Under the pieces are notes generated by a model. It saw nothing but the letters and a program-made list of their open reading frames with translations. It had not been told where the DNA came from and searched no databases. The position numbers and the translations under genes are program-made. Shown piece by piece: positions 43,041 through 52,088 of a stretch of 64,000 bases of DNA (within the stretch, counting starts at the first letter, position 1; each line of letters begins with the position of its first letter). Origin of the DNA: an uncultured Neomegalonema sp. (GTDB lineage Bacteria; Pseudomonadota; Alphaproteobacteria; Rhodobacterales; Rhodobacteraceae); assembly GCA_937995735.1 (NCBI GenBank), contig CALKIZ010000003.1, forward strand, positions 62,001 to 126,000, in the 5' to 3' direction.

Positions 43041-43754
43041 CTACCCACCCAAATACGCGGTTTGCACATCGGCATTAGCTCTGATTTCTTCGGGCGTACC
43101 TTCCGCAAGAGTTTCGCCAAAGTTCAATACCGTGATGCGGTTCGCTAATGCCATCACGACATTCATATTATGCTCGATCAACAGAACGGTGGCGTCTTTC
43201 GCCATGGCGCGGATCAACTCTTTGAAGGTCTCGATTTCGCCCTCTGCCAAGCCTTGCGTCGGCTCATCAAGAATGAGCAGCTTTGGCGCGAGCGCAAGAC
43301 CCATGGCGACTTCGAGTAATCTTTGATGGCCATAGGCTTGTGATCCGGCCCGCTCGAATGCGCGGCTGCTAAGACCAACCCGCTCCAGCGCGACCATGGC
43401 GCGGTCTGCTGCGTCATTGCTTGCGTTCAGGCTGGCGCGGCGTTGGGCCGGTAGCATGACGTTATCGTAGAGCGTCAGGTTCGGATAGATGCTGGTGATC
43501 TGGAAAGTATAGGCAATGCCAAGCGCAACCCGGTCATGGGCAGGCAATCGTGTTATGTCACTTTCTTCAAAGTGAATCGCGCCTTGCGTGGGCGCGATGC
43601 GACCACAGAGCAAGCTGACGAAAGTAGTCTTACCCGCTCCGTTTGGGCCGATGACAGCGCGTATTTCCCCTTGCGGTAACTCGAACGCACCCACGTTCAC
43701 GGCACGCAAGCCACCGAAGTCTTTGATCAGGTTTTTTGCGGAAAGCAGCGTCAT
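43041..43754 (-). CDS. LivG-type branched-chain ABC importer ATPase
   Basis: 237-residue ATPase from the ATG at 43754. Walker A is GPNGAGKTT; the signature region is AYGHQRLLEVAMGLAL, with Tyr-Gly-His where LSGGQ-like sequence is common, and Walker B is LLILDEPTQGLAEGE. HNMNVVMALANRITVLNFG is the LivG tail. The ATG overlaps the LivM-type stop (ATGA). A GTG at 43763 could extend it by three residues. The altered signature is worth noting, although many LivG relatives vary here. Confidence 0.92.
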   Translation of the reverse strand: MTLLSAKNLIKDFGGLRAVNVGAFELPQGEIRAVIGPNGAGKTTFVSLLCGRIAPTQGAIHFEESDITRLPAHDRVALGIAYTFQITSIYPNLTLYDNVMLPAQRRASLNASNDAADRAMVALERVGLSSRAFERAGSQAYGHQRLLEVAMGLALAPKLLILDEPTQGLAEGEIETFKELIRAMAKDATVLLIEHNMNVVMALANRITVLNFGETLAEGTPEEIRANADVQTAYLGG

Positions 43755-44692
43755 GGTAACCACCCATCCGTGCGCCGCCGTATCGAGCCAAGAACACCTT
43801 TCCGCGCAAAGAGGATCAGCAAAACAAGCGCGACACCAACGACGATCAGATAGGCTGTTGTGATCTCACGGGCATAATCTATCAGATAGAAAATCAGGAT
43901 GGAGCCAACCAACGGGCCGAGCACCACGCCTGCTCCGCCAAGTAAGACAAAGAGCAAAGGCTCGATTGAATATTGGATAGACGCAAAACTTGCGCCGACC
44001 GATCCGAACAGCAATGCATAGGCAGCGCCCGCCGCACCCGCAAACGCTCCCGAAACAACGACAGCGCCGAGCTTATAAGGGAAGGGATTAAAGCCGAGCA
44101 TTCTCGTGCGTTCTTCGTTTTCGCGAATGGCAATCAACACGCGGCCTGCTTTAGAACGCACGATTGCCAGCGCAATCAATAAGCCAACGGAAAAGATCAT
44201 CCACGCCGCAATGAAGCGGGTATCGTCTGCGGATAAATCTATCATACCGATAGCGCGGTCTGCTTGAGGTAAGACAAAACCCTCATCACCGCGCGTGTAT
44301 TCGTTGAAGTAAAGCAGCGTCAGAAACCCTGCTTGCGCAAACATCAACGTCACAATCATAAAGGCGACGCCGGTCGTCCTGAGCGCAAGCGCACCGATCA
44401 GAAATGCGAGCGCGGTGGCGGCAATGATGCCGGTCGGGAAAGCCGCAATCGCCGGGAAATCCCAGTATCGCATCGTCATACCGGCCCCATACATCCCCGC
44501 CGCAAAGAACAGCGCATGACCGAGACTGAGCAAGCCGGTATATCCGAATAAAATATTGTAGCCGGTGGCATAGGTCGCGAGCACCATAATCCTTGCGAGG
44601 TTGCCTTGGTGATAGGGCGACATCACGTATTGCATCGCGAACAGCAAGGCGATCACCGCAAGGTGCAGGATAAGAGCGCGATCAACCCTCAT
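43751..44692 (-). CDS. LivM-type branched-chain ABC importer permease
   Basis: 313-residue inner-membrane permease with about nine to ten helices. ILFGYTGLLSLGHALFFAAGMYGAG is the LivM signature, and ENEERTRMLGFNPFPYKLGAVVVSG is the ATPase-contacting loop. It pairs with the LivH-type permease, whose stop overlaps its ATG by four bases. The C-terminal end is short and basic. Confidence 0.92.
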   Translation of the reverse strand: MRVDRALILHLAVIALLFAMQYVMSPYHQGNLARIMVLATYATGYNILFGYTGLLSLGHALFFAAGMYGAGMTMRYWDFPAIAAFPTGIIAATALAFLIGALALRTTGVAFMIVTLMFAQAGFLTLLYFNEYTRGDEGFVLPQADRAIGMIDLSADDTRFIAAWMIFSVGLLIALAIVRSKAGRVLIAIRENEERTRMLGFNPFPYKLGAVVVSGAFAGAAGAAYALLFGSVGASFASIQYSIEPLLFVLLGGAGVVLGPLVGSILIFYLIDYAREITTAYLIVVGVALVLLILFARKGVLGSIRRRTDGWLP

Positions 44693-45597
44693 TGTGCTTT
44701 GGCTCCGAACAGACCTTGCGGACGGAACACAAGCACCATGGCGACAACCAGCGTCGCGATAATCTTTGCAAGCGTGGGCGTGAAGAAAACCGAGATGATG
44801 CCGTCGCTCATTCCAATCAACAGCGCGGCGATGAGCGTCCCGCGAAGACTGCCTAATCCGCCAATGATAACGACGATGAAAGATAACAGCAGCGGATCGC
44901 CGCCCATCAGGTAATCGGCTTGTTGAATGGGAACGATCAGCACCGCCGACAACGCCGCGAGCGCTGCACCGAAACCGAACGTTAGCGCATAGACTTTCTC
45001 GACCGGAATACCGAACGCCTGTGCCGTCTCGCGATCAAGCTGTGTTGCGCGCATGACAAGGCCCATCTTCGTCCGGGATAACAGCAACCAAACAGCGAGC
45101 AGGATCGTGATTGCCGCCGCGATGACAAACAGTTTGTAACTGGTGGTGAAAAGACCCCATCCGACATTGCTGCCTTCGAACCATGGAATTTCGATCCGGT
45201 GATTGAACGGCGCTTCGACGGCTTGAGCAACAGGTCCAAACGTCACCAGAGCGCCTTGTTGTAAAATATACAGCAGGCCGATGGTGGCGACGATGGTTGC
45301 TTCCGGTTCATAATCGAGCCGCTTAAGGATCAACCAATCGGCACTCGCAGCAATCGCCCCGACTAGCAGCGGGGCGATGATCAATGCGCCCACAAATCCA
45401 ATCGCCGGATGTCCGCCGATATTGCTGGCAACAAACCAAGCGATCATTGCGCCGAGCATAAAGAACTCGCCATGCGCAACATTCACAACGCGCATCACAC
45501 CGAACACCAGCGACAAGCCAAGCGCGGTGAGTGCCAGCACAGCAGCACCGACAGCACCATCAAGTGAGGCGAGCATGAGTTGAGGGCCGAGGTCCAA
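44689..45597 (-). CDS. LivH-type branched-chain ABC importer permease
   Basis: 302-residue inner-membrane permease. MRVVNVAHGEFFMLGAMIAWF is the LivH signature, and a conserved LDRETAQAFGIPVEKVYALTF loop contacts the ATPase. The likely start is a TTG at 45597 with GGAG ten bases upstream; an ATG at 45576 has no ribosome site. A strong hairpin separates it from the binding-protein gene, which probably keeps the permease expressed below the binding protein. Confidence 0.9.
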   Translation of the reverse strand: MDLGPQLMLASLDGAVGAAVLALTALGLSLVFGVMRVVNVAHGEFFMLGAMIAWFVASNIGGHPAIGFVGALIIAPLLVGAIAASADWLILKRLDYEPEATIVATIGLLYILQQGALVTFGPVAQAVEAPFNHRIEIPWFEGSNVGWGLFTTSYKLFVIAAAITILLAVWLLLSRTKMGLVMRATQLDRETAQAFGIPVEKVYALTFGFGAALAALSAVLIVPIQQADYLMGGDPLLLSFIVVIIGGLGSLRGTLIAALLIGMSDGIISVFFTPTLAKIIATLVVAMVLVFRPQGLFGAKAQ

Positions 45598-45659
45598 AAA
45601 AGATTACTCCAGCCCCATAAGCAAGAGGCATGATTAGAAATTCAGGAGAATACTTCAAC

Positions 45660-45689
45660 GAATACTCTCGACTAACATCGAGAGTATTC
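45660..45689 (-). repeat. intercistronic hairpin between binding protein and permease genes
   Basis: GAATACTCTCGA (45660-45671) and TCGAGAGTATTC (45678-45689) form a perfect 12-bp stem with a six-base loop. It sits seven bases after the binding-protein stop codon and before the permease genes. No T-run follows on the minus strand. Such hairpins protect the upstream part of importer mRNAs and reduce read-through. Confidence 0.75.
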
Positions 45690-45696
45690 TATCTCG

Positions 45697-47016
45697 TTAG
45701 AGTTTTTGCGTCGTGTAATCCACTTCGTCAGGGTAATAGCCGTCAAAGATCGAGGTCTTATGGACCGGGGTTAATCTGCCGCCCTCAACCTTTGAGATAA
45801 ACTGATGGCCGAAGGATTGGTGGGTGCGGCCATTGAACAACTTGTCGCCTTGCGGGTGCGCGCGACTATGGGGCATGACGCCGATATTCTCGACCGCTTC
45901 GATCAGCTTGGCCTGGTCGCCCGGCCCGGAATAATCCGCCGCTTCCATGCCGGCTTTAATGATATGCAGTGTCTCCCAACAGCCGAACATATGGGAATAG
46001 GTTGCGATGTCTTTGCTGTCAGTGATCGACGCGCCGGTATCATCCACGCCCACCGCTTTACGATAAAACGCATCGTGTTCTGATGACATATCGCTGGTAT
46101 AGCGCGGATTGCCTTCCCAGAAGTATGATCCGTTAAGGAACTCTAAACCGGGGGTGTTGATGTCGACCGCTTCCAGTGAGTCCAAGAATCCGAAAATCTC
46201 AGGTCCTCTGCCGCCGAAGAATTCACCAAGTTCTTTCACGAAAGTCAAAACCGCCGGACCAACCATGACGTGGTACAGCACATCCGTATCGCGGGGAATT
46301 TGAGGGAAGTATTTCGTGAAGGATTTTTCCGTCGGCGGAATCGCGATCTTGGCAACGACTTCGCCGCCTTGTTTCGTAATGGCTTCAGAGAAGAAATCAC
46401 GGTGATCATGGCCAAAGGCAAAATCAGGATAGATCATCGTGACCTTTTTCCCGAGATTGTCTGCGACCCATGGAGCCATCGATTGCACTTGCGATTTTAC
46501 ATCGGTAATGCCGGGTTGCAGTGTATAGCGGTTTAATCCGCCGCTGGCGACATGGTGACCTTCGGAGACAACGAAATAGGGCATTTTCAGCTCGCCTGCA
46601 CGCGGCGAAGACCCGATGACGACATGGCTGAACAGTGTACCAAAGGCGACGTCAGTTTTGTGCTGCGTTGCAAATTTTTCGATGACTTCTGCGCCACGCT
46701 TAGGGTCCGTGCCATCATCTTCAGCGACTATTTCGACTTCACGGCCATTGATGCCGCCTTCATCATTAATCAACTTCGCCGCCGCGCGTGTGGTGCGATC
46801 ATACCAACGACCATAGGCAGCACCGATTCCGGTTTTATGAACTTGAAAACCGACTTTGATTGGCTCGGAGGATTGAGCCTGGATGTATGGAACCATACCC
46901 GGAAGCATTTGTGTTCCCGCTGCGAACGCGCCAACCGCAGCAGCACCTTTGAGTAAGGTGCGGCGATTTTCATCAACAGGTGTTTCTGCTACTTTTGGCG
47001 TTGCTTGATCCGTCAT
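45697..47016 (-). CDS. TAT-exported substrate-binding protein of the ABC importer
   Basis: 439-residue periplasmic binding protein of the HAAT family. A twin-arginine signal NRRTLLKGAAAVGAFAAG (Arg18-Arg19) directs export of the folded protein. The mature part begins SSEPIKVGFQVHKTGIGAAYG and has the two-lobe layout with NDEGGINGREVEIVAEDD. This is the sensor of an importer whose other four genes follow. The preference may be for amides, urea or amino acids; it is not readable here. GGAGG lies eight bases before the ATG. Confidence 0.9.
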   Translation of the reverse strand: MTDQATPKVAETPVDENRRTLLKGAAAVGAFAAGTQMLPGMVPYIQAQSSEPIKVGFQVHKTGIGAAYGRWYDRTTRAAAKLINDEGGINGREVEIVAEDDGTDPKRGAEVIEKFATQHKTDVAFGTLFSHVVIGSSPRAGELKMPYFVVSEGHHVASGGLNRYTLQPGITDVKSQVQSMAPWVADNLGKKVTMIYPDFAFGHDHRDFFSEAITKQGGEVVAKIAIPPTEKSFTKYFPQIPRDTDVLYHVMVGPAVLTFVKELGEFFGGRGPEIFGFLDSLEAVDINTPGLEFLNGSYFWEGNPRYTSDMSSEHDAFYRKAVGVDDTGASITDSKDIATYSHMFGCWETLHIIKAGMEAADYSGPGDQAKLIEAVENIGVMPHSRAHPQGDKLFNGRTHQSFGHQFISKVEGGRLTPVHKTSIFDGYYPDEVDYTTQKL

Positions 47017-47084
47017 CGCAATATCCTCCGGTCATCTATCTTTTGCAAAAGGATTGAGCGCGCGCCGCAGAAAGTCCAGCAAAA

Positions 47085-48482
47085 TTAAGCTGTCGGTTGC
47101 GCCAGCAACCATAGGCCAAAGAATGTGTAAGCTACCATTAATACTGCGAGTGGTATTTGCCCTATCGCAGCGCGTCGGCTGTCTCGCCAGAGGTCAAGCG
47201 CCATATGATGCGCGACACAAACGGCAATGATATGCCCCGCGATGATTGCACCCGATTGAACCTGCCAAATCAATGATACGCTTTCCCTAGTGTTTAAGAA
47301 CGACGTGGTGACGTAAAACTGGCCCAAGTTCAGAAAATCAGCACCGGTTGCCATCGGGTCGGTCGCGGCGGCGAGTGCATACTGTCCATTGACCAAAAGC
47401 GCGATCAGGTAATGCGCGAAATGATAGGCCAGTGAAATCGGAATGATCGAAAGAGCCAAGCGGCATATCGCTTTGCGTAGCGAAGGTGGTGTTCTGGTCA
47501 ACGAAAGCCCAAGCATCAAGCTGAAGATAAAGACCCCTGATAACAAAGCCGCAGCAAAAAATAGACCGCTGGTATTCTGGTCTATAACGGCTGATCGACC
47601 GGGAAACTCCAACGGATTAATGCCAAGCTGTGCGAGCCACCACCATGTCTCGCTTGTCCCATCGAAGGATACGATTGCTAAAGCGATCAAGACAAACAAA
47701 GCCCCCGATAGCGAAGGTGGAGGAGAATGAATCAGTCCGGCTCCGGGGAAAGAGAGTGTCACGCGGACGCCATTATTTCGATGGAACCGAAGCGGCGCGA
47801 GCCTGCCGATAAACTCGAAAAAGACATGTAAGAACTCTCCGCGCTCTAACCATGCCCGTTCTCCGAAAGCCAACATCGCTAATAGTGTAGCGACCCAGTA
47901 GATCGAAACGGCGGTTGCAACGCGCGCCGGATCATCCGGGGCTAGATCAACGATTTCAAACCAGCCAAACGCCAGCAGCCCGATTAATGCGGGAGCATAA
48001 CCGATCCGCTCAGGCAATTGCAGGAGCGGTGAGCGCGCCGCGATAAGCCGGACTAACCCGCTCCACGGATTCAGCAAGCTCCAGAGATTGCCGAAAACTG
48101 CGCAGGCGATTGTCAATCCGACCCAGAGCAATGTCCAAACGGTCAGCGGCAAAGGATTGGCGAGCGGATCTCTCGCTCCTGTCAAACCGATAATGACCAG
48201 TGCGACCCAAAACCCAAGGCTTACCAAGCTGATGACTGTCTCGACTCGGGGGAATGGAAAGCGCGCTATGATCCGTTCGCGAAACAATGCTTTCAAGGCG
48301 TGGGCGGGAATAAAAAGCAGCAAGAAGAAAGACAGCGCCACAGCCGCCGCCCCTGACCATTGCATTGTCGTTGTCGGTAACAGCAGCACGAATCCGCGCC
48401 CAGATGCATGAGCCATTGCATCGGAAGGCACTGTGATCGCGAGGGCCGCGAAAAATGCAAGGCTTGCTAAGTTCATGTTCAT
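47085..48482 (-). CDS. polytopic membrane protein of unknown function
   Basis: 465-residue protein with an N-terminal signal-like helix ending AMAHASGRG and about ten to eleven further helices. The mature N-terminus (HASGRGFVLLLPTT) and the overall shape resemble proteins annotated as fenitrothion hydrolase in actinobacteria, but no catalytic motif is visible and the name is not reliable. Several His residues lie in or near membrane segments (AYHFAHYLI, AGHIIAVCVAHHMALD), which could bind metal or haem. It is divergent from the PCuAC-like gene 62 bases away. Confidence 0.75.
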   Translation of the reverse strand: MNMNLASLAFFAALAITVPSDAMAHASGRGFVLLLPTTTMQWSGAAAVALSFFLLLFIPAHALKALFRERIIARFPFPRVETVISLVSLGFWVALVIIGLTGARDPLANPLPLTVWTLLWVGLTIACAVFGNLWSLLNPWSGLVRLIAARSPLLQLPERIGYAPALIGLLAFGWFEIVDLAPDDPARVATAVSIYWVATLLAMLAFGERAWLERGEFLHVFFEFIGRLAPLRFHRNNGVRVTLSFPGAGLIHSPPPSLSGALFVLIALAIVSFDGTSETWWWLAQLGINPLEFPGRSAVIDQNTSGLFFAAALLSGVFIFSLMLGLSLTRTPPSLRKAICRLALSIIPISLAYHFAHYLIALLVNGQYALAAATDPMATGADFLNLGQFYVTTSFLNTRESVSLIWQVQSGAIIAGHIIAVCVAHHMALDLWRDSRRAAIGQIPLAVLMVAYTFFGLWLLAQPTA

Positions 48483-48544
48483 GCCATCTTGATCATCGGC
48501 GTTGAAACGAACACGATCAGATCAGATTGGCAAGGGAGGTCCAT

Positions 48545-49315
48545 GTGCGGGCTTGGGTACGGTTGGGACTGGCTGCGTTCGTTATCGTAACCGCCTTTGT
48601 TGGCATCAGGATGATTGGAGAGCAACAAATCTTGCTTGAAGATGTCGAAGCCACCAGCCATGGCGGGGCAATGGTCGGCGTCACCATGACGATCCGAAAT
48701 TCTGGAGCGCCTGATCGTTTGCTGTCTGTAGAAGCGGCAGGAGCGAAACTGGCAATGATCATGTCCGAAAAAACGGACCCGCTGCCAATGCCGGGTCAGA
48801 GCACCGTGAGCCTCGCGTCAGATGGCGCGCATGTCATGATCGGCGGTTTGTCTGGCGAGTTGGAAGAAGGCCGACTCATTCCGCTTGTGTTGAATTTTGA
48901 AAATGCGGGTGCAGTGAGCGCCAAGGCCCGCGTTATCGCAATGGCGAAAAGCGGCGACAAAATGGATCACAGCGCGATGGGCGGGGCTGAGTATGCAGTC
49001 CCTGAAGACGAGGTCGGGCCAACTCTCTCGTTGACTGTCTCGCCGCGCGCAGAAGGTGGGTTCGCGGTGGGCATCGAGACGACAGGCTTCGAATTTTCAC
49101 GGGAAAAAGCGGATGGGCCGCATGAAGCAGGCGTTGGTCACGGGCATCTTTATGTGAGCGGGGTGAAGATCGGGCGCGTATACGGCACGACCGCTACCGT
49201 GCCTGTTTTACCGGCTGGAGAACACAACATTCGCGTGACGCTGAACACCAATGATCACAGGACTTATGTGGTGGGCGGCAACCCTGTGACGGCTGTTGTC
49301 ACAGTTGGAGAGTAG
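48545..49315 (+). CDS. PCuAC-like periplasmic copper protein with second domain
   Basis: 256-residue protein from a GTG at 48545, with a GGGAGG site five bases upstream. The first 30 residues form a membrane anchor or signal. A PCuAC-like domain follows: VGVTMTIRNSGAPDRLLSVE, DPLPMPGQSTVSL and GAHVMIGGLSGELEEGRLIPL, with Met and His candidate copper ligands. The C-terminal 120 residues hold a second beta-rich region with GPHEAGVGHGHLYVSGVKIGR and an N-terminal KMDHSAMGG Met/His cluster. PCuAC delivers Cu(I) to cytochrome oxidase. The divergent membrane protein may be part of the same copper route, which is inference. Confidence 0.75.
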   Translation: MRAWVRLGLAAFVIVTAFVGIRMIGEQQILLEDVEATSHGGAMVGVTMTIRNSGAPDRLLSVEAAGAKLAMIMSEKTDPLPMPGQSTVSLASDGAHVMIGGLSGELEEGRLIPLVLNFENAGAVSAKARVIAMAKSGDKMDHSAMGGAEYAVPEDEVGPTLSLTVSPRAEGGFAVGIETTGFEFSREKADGPHEAGVGHGHLYVSGVKIGRVYGTTATVPVLPAGEHNIRVTLNTNDHRTYVVGGNPVTAVVTVGE

Positions 49316-49321
49316 GCGCTG

Positions 49322-50035
49322 TTACAGCGGCTTACGGGCTTCGGCAAAATACCCCGAGGCTTGAACTGTGTTGCGCCAGTCAGACACTTGACTATCCAAC
49401 AAGCGGTTGATGCGACCACCGAAACGCTTTTCGACTTTGCGTTTCCATAGTTTCATAAAGTTCATCCGCGCTGCATATTTTCCGCGCAAAGGATAAAGCG
49501 TGACATCATCAAAATCGCGCAACAGATAAGCCATACCATCACGGCTAAGCCTCTGGTAATCTTGAAATAGCAAGTTTTTCGGCCCGTGATACCGCCACAT
49601 CCACGGCACATAGAGAAAGAGCGACCCGCCCGGTTTTAACGCGCGTTGGAAATTCGCCATGGCTGCTGGCACATCATAAACATGCTCAAGAATGGCAAGC
49701 GCGATGACTGCATCGTACTTTCCGTGCATCTCTTCGGGAAAAGGCGAGCAAACATCGCCGAGAATATCTGGGTAATCACCGAAATCATTGATGTCGAGAG
49801 TCTCAACATCTCCGGTTAATGATCCAAGGTGATCTCGCATCGACGCTCCGACATCGAGTATTGTGCCTGCATCGCGCGTGCGCTCGACAATCAATTCCCG
49901 TGAATGGTCTTCGTGCAAAAACCGCAGGTCAATGCGCGCGCGATTTGTGATTTCGCGGAGGCGATCACTCAATCCTTCTACATCATGGATTCTTCGTTTT
50001 TCGATGATCTCGCCCCTTGCACTGGTGGCTCGCAC
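49322..50035 (-). CDS. class I SAM-dependent methyltransferase
   Basis: 237-residue methyltransferase. The SAM site is TILDVGASMRDHLGSL, followed by VETLDINDFG, YDAVIALAILEHVYDVPAAM and LKPGGSLFLYVPWMWRYHGP. The target could be a lipid, sugar or small molecule; nothing in the sequence decides. The GTG at 50035 is taken as start without a clear ribosome site, so the N-terminus is uncertain. It lies between the copper gene and the divergent amidinotransferase gene. Confidence 0.82.
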   Translation of the reverse strand: MRATSARGEIIEKRRIHDVEGLSDRLREITNRARIDLRFLHEDHSRELIVERTRDAGTILDVGASMRDHLGSLTGDVETLDINDFGDYPDILGDVCSPFPEEMHGKYDAVIALAILEHVYDVPAAMANFQRALKPGGSLFLYVPWMWRYHGPKNLLFQDYQRLSRDGMAYLLRDFDDVTLYPLRGKYAARMNFMKLWKRKVEKRFGGRINRLLDSQVSDWRNTVQASGYFAEARKPL

Positions 50036-50202
50036 TCTTGGCTCTTTCGCAGGGAATACGTGCCGGTTTATCCGCGAACAACCCCTATTTTCCGCATAAG
50101 AGAACGGACGTCGCTTTTAATCCCTCAAGGGGTCCAACTGGGACTTGAATTTTGCGGAGCTGATAGGTCCTACTCCGTGCAGGATTCGCGAGGAGAAACT
50201 GC

Positions 50203-51327
50203 ATGGCATGGTCGCCCGATAAAACCGAAGTCAAAAGCTGGAATGAGTGGGATACCCTGCGCCATGTTATTGTCGGTAAAGCCGATGATTGCCATATCCC
50301 GCCCCCTGAACCGGCACTGGATGCAAAGGTTCCTGAAGACTCGGACATGCGCGGGCAATGGGGTCGCCGCCCTCAGGAAACCATCGACAAGGCCAACGAG
50401 CTGCTCGATAATTTCGCCTCGATGCTAGAAAAGCGCGGGGTGCGCGTGGATCGGCCTACGCCGATTGATTTCTCGCTTCCCGCTGAGACACCGGACTGGA
50501 AAACAGAATCGAATTTCGGCTGTATGCCGCCGCGCGATGTGTTGCTGACAGTCGGGCGCGAGATGCTCGAAGCCACGATGAGCTATCGCTGCCGCTGGTT
50601 TGAATATCTGTGCTATCGGCCCCTCTTGCAGCAATATTACAATGAAGACCCCAAAATGCGGCATGAGGCAGCGCCAAAGCCTCGCCTTACCGATGCGGAT
50701 TATCACCCCGATTACCTCTCGGATAAAATTGGTGAGGCGAAGCGGCTGGAATGGGCCGCTGAAAAATTCTTTGTTACAACCGAAGAAGAGCCGCTATTCG
50801 ATGCAGCGGATGTGTTGCGCTTTGGCAAGGATTTGGTGGTTCAGCATGGCTTTACCACGAACCTGAAAGGCATTGATTGGCTCAAGCGACACTTCCCAGA
50901 TCACCGCGTTCACACTGTGAACTTCCCCGGTGATCCCTATCCGATCCACATTGATGCGACCTTTACGCCGATTCGACCGGGGCTGATTTTGAACAACCCC
51001 CATCGTCGCCTGCCTGATGACCAGCGTGAGATGTTCGAGAAAAACGGATGGGAAATTGTAGACGCCGCACAGCCTTCTCATAACCAGCCGCCGCCGCTCT
51101 GTTATTCGTCGGTTTGGTTGTCAATGAACGTGCTTGTTCTGGACCCTAAGACGGTTTGTGTCGAAAAATCAGAAGTCTATCAAGCGGATCAACTGGATAA
51201 GCTCGGTGTGGAAGTTGTGCCGGTTGACTTACGCGACGCCTATGCGTTCGGCGGTGGATTGCATTGTTGTACGGCTGACGTTTATCGAGATGGAGAATGT
51301 GAGGATTATTTCCCGACGTTGTCATAA
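50203..51327 (+). CDS. glycine-type amidinotransferase
   Basis: 374-residue enzyme of the arginine:glycine amidinotransferase family. The catalytic Cys is in GGGLHCCTADVYR (Cys355 or Cys356), His is in PYPIHIDATFTPI, and Asp in EPLFDAADVLRFGKD. The family moves an amidino group from arginine to glycine or another amine through a Cys-amidino intermediate. GAGGAG precedes the ATG. It is near the start of a short block with a 37-codon ORF and a MarR gene. The amine acceptor, which could be glycine or inosamine, is not determined. Confidence 0.9.
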   Translation: MAWSPDKTEVKSWNEWDTLRHVIVGKADDCHIPPPEPALDAKVPEDSDMRGQWGRRPQETIDKANELLDNFASMLEKRGVRVDRPTPIDFSLPAETPDWKTESNFGCMPPRDVLLTVGREMLEATMSYRCRWFEYLCYRPLLQQYYNEDPKMRHEAAPKPRLTDADYHPDYLSDKIGEAKRLEWAAEKFFVTTEEEPLFDAADVLRFGKDLVVQHGFTTNLKGIDWLKRHFPDHRVHTVNFPGDPYPIHIDATFTPIRPGLILNNPHRRLPDDQREMFEKNGWEIVDAAQPSHNQPPPLCYSSVWLSMNVLVLDPKTVCVEKSEVYQADQLDKLGVEVVPVDLRDAYAFGGGLHCCTADVYRDGECEDYFPTLS

Positions 51328-51334
51328 TCCGAGG

Positions 51335-51448
51335 ATGTCAGGGGCGCTCGCGTATGCTGTTACCAGCGCAATAGTGGCTGTGGTGGCGGCTTTTGCTGCC
51401 ATCTGTGCTTTCATGATCTGGCGAAAGTCGCGCAATCAAAAACGTTGA
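51335..51448 (+). CDS. possible small membrane protein (37 residues)
   Basis: Starts seven bases after the amidinotransferase stop. The ORF encodes one helix (AVTSAIVAVVAAFAAICAFM) and a basic RKSRNQKR tail, the positive-inside pattern of a single-pass inner-membrane protein. GAGG directly abuts the ATG, so the ribosome site is poorly spaced. There is no other start in frame nearby. It could be a real small protein or a chance frame. Confidence 0.42.
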   Translation: MSGALAYAVTSAIVAVVAAFAAICAFMIWRKSRNQKR

Positions 51449-51553
51449 GCGGAATATGTTTCTTTCAGACAACAAAGATGGGCGTGAGACGTGTCTTCTG
51501 TGCAATCGTTAATATATTCGACGCATACGGCACATATTTGCTCGCCTTTATGG

Positions 51554-51578
51554 CACAATCGTCTTATTGTGGGACGAT
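51554..51578 (+). promoter_or_regulatory. overlapping dyads upstream of the MarR gene
   Basis: CACAAT-N6-ATTGTG (51554-51571) overlaps ATCGTC-N9-GACGAT (51558-51578). Both are perfect palindromes in the leader of the MarR-family gene, 50 bases before its start. This is the usual place for an autoregulatory MarR operator. No binding data are available. Confidence 0.4.
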
Positions 51579-51620
51579 GATATTCATCTTGCGGGGAAGA
51601 TGAATGAAGGGAGCCGACTC

Positions 51621-52088
51621 ATGTTCGAGAAAGACCCAGCGCAGAATGCCGAGGGGACAGGCGTATTTTCACTGGATGGATCACCGGGGCATCTACTGCA
51701 CCGTGCCCAACAGCGCGCCGCTGATATGACGGCACAGGCGCTTCGTGCCTATGGCCTGACACCGCGTCAATTCGCGGTTTTGCTGACTTTACGACAGAAT
51801 GAGGGTGTTACGCAGTCTGAATTGGTGCGACGCACCGGCATTGACCGCTCAACGCTTGCGGATATGCTGTCGCGTCTTGGTAAGCGGGGGCTGATTGCCT
51901 CGCGCCGGACCGAGGAAGACCAGCGCGCAAATTCCGTTACGATCACACCGGAAGGGTTACGCGCGCTCGAAGCCGTAACGCCGAAGGTTGTCGAGGCAGA
52001 AAGACGGATGCTCGACTCGCTGCCGACAGAAGTGCGAGAGCCGTTTGTCGCGGCATTGCAGCATTTGGCTGAACAGGTTCGACGGTAA
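51621..52088 (+). CDS. MarR family transcriptional regulator
   Basis: 155-residue winged-helix repressor from the ATG at 51621 (AAGGGAG seven bases upstream); longer forms begin at 51600 and 51567. The recognition region reads GVTQSELVRRTGIDRSTLADMLSRLGKRGLI with wing residues RTEEDQRANSV. Such regulators usually respond to small aromatic or oxidative ligands and control adjacent genes. Its own leader carries candidate operator dyads. The target genes are not known. Confidence 0.88.
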   Translation: MFEKDPAQNAEGTGVFSLDGSPGHLLHRAQQRAADMTAQALRAYGLTPRQFAVLLTLRQNEGVTQSELVRRTGIDRSTLADMLSRLGKRGLIASRRTEEDQRANSVTITPEGLRALEAVTPKVVEAERRMLDSLPTEVREPFVAALQHLAEQVRR

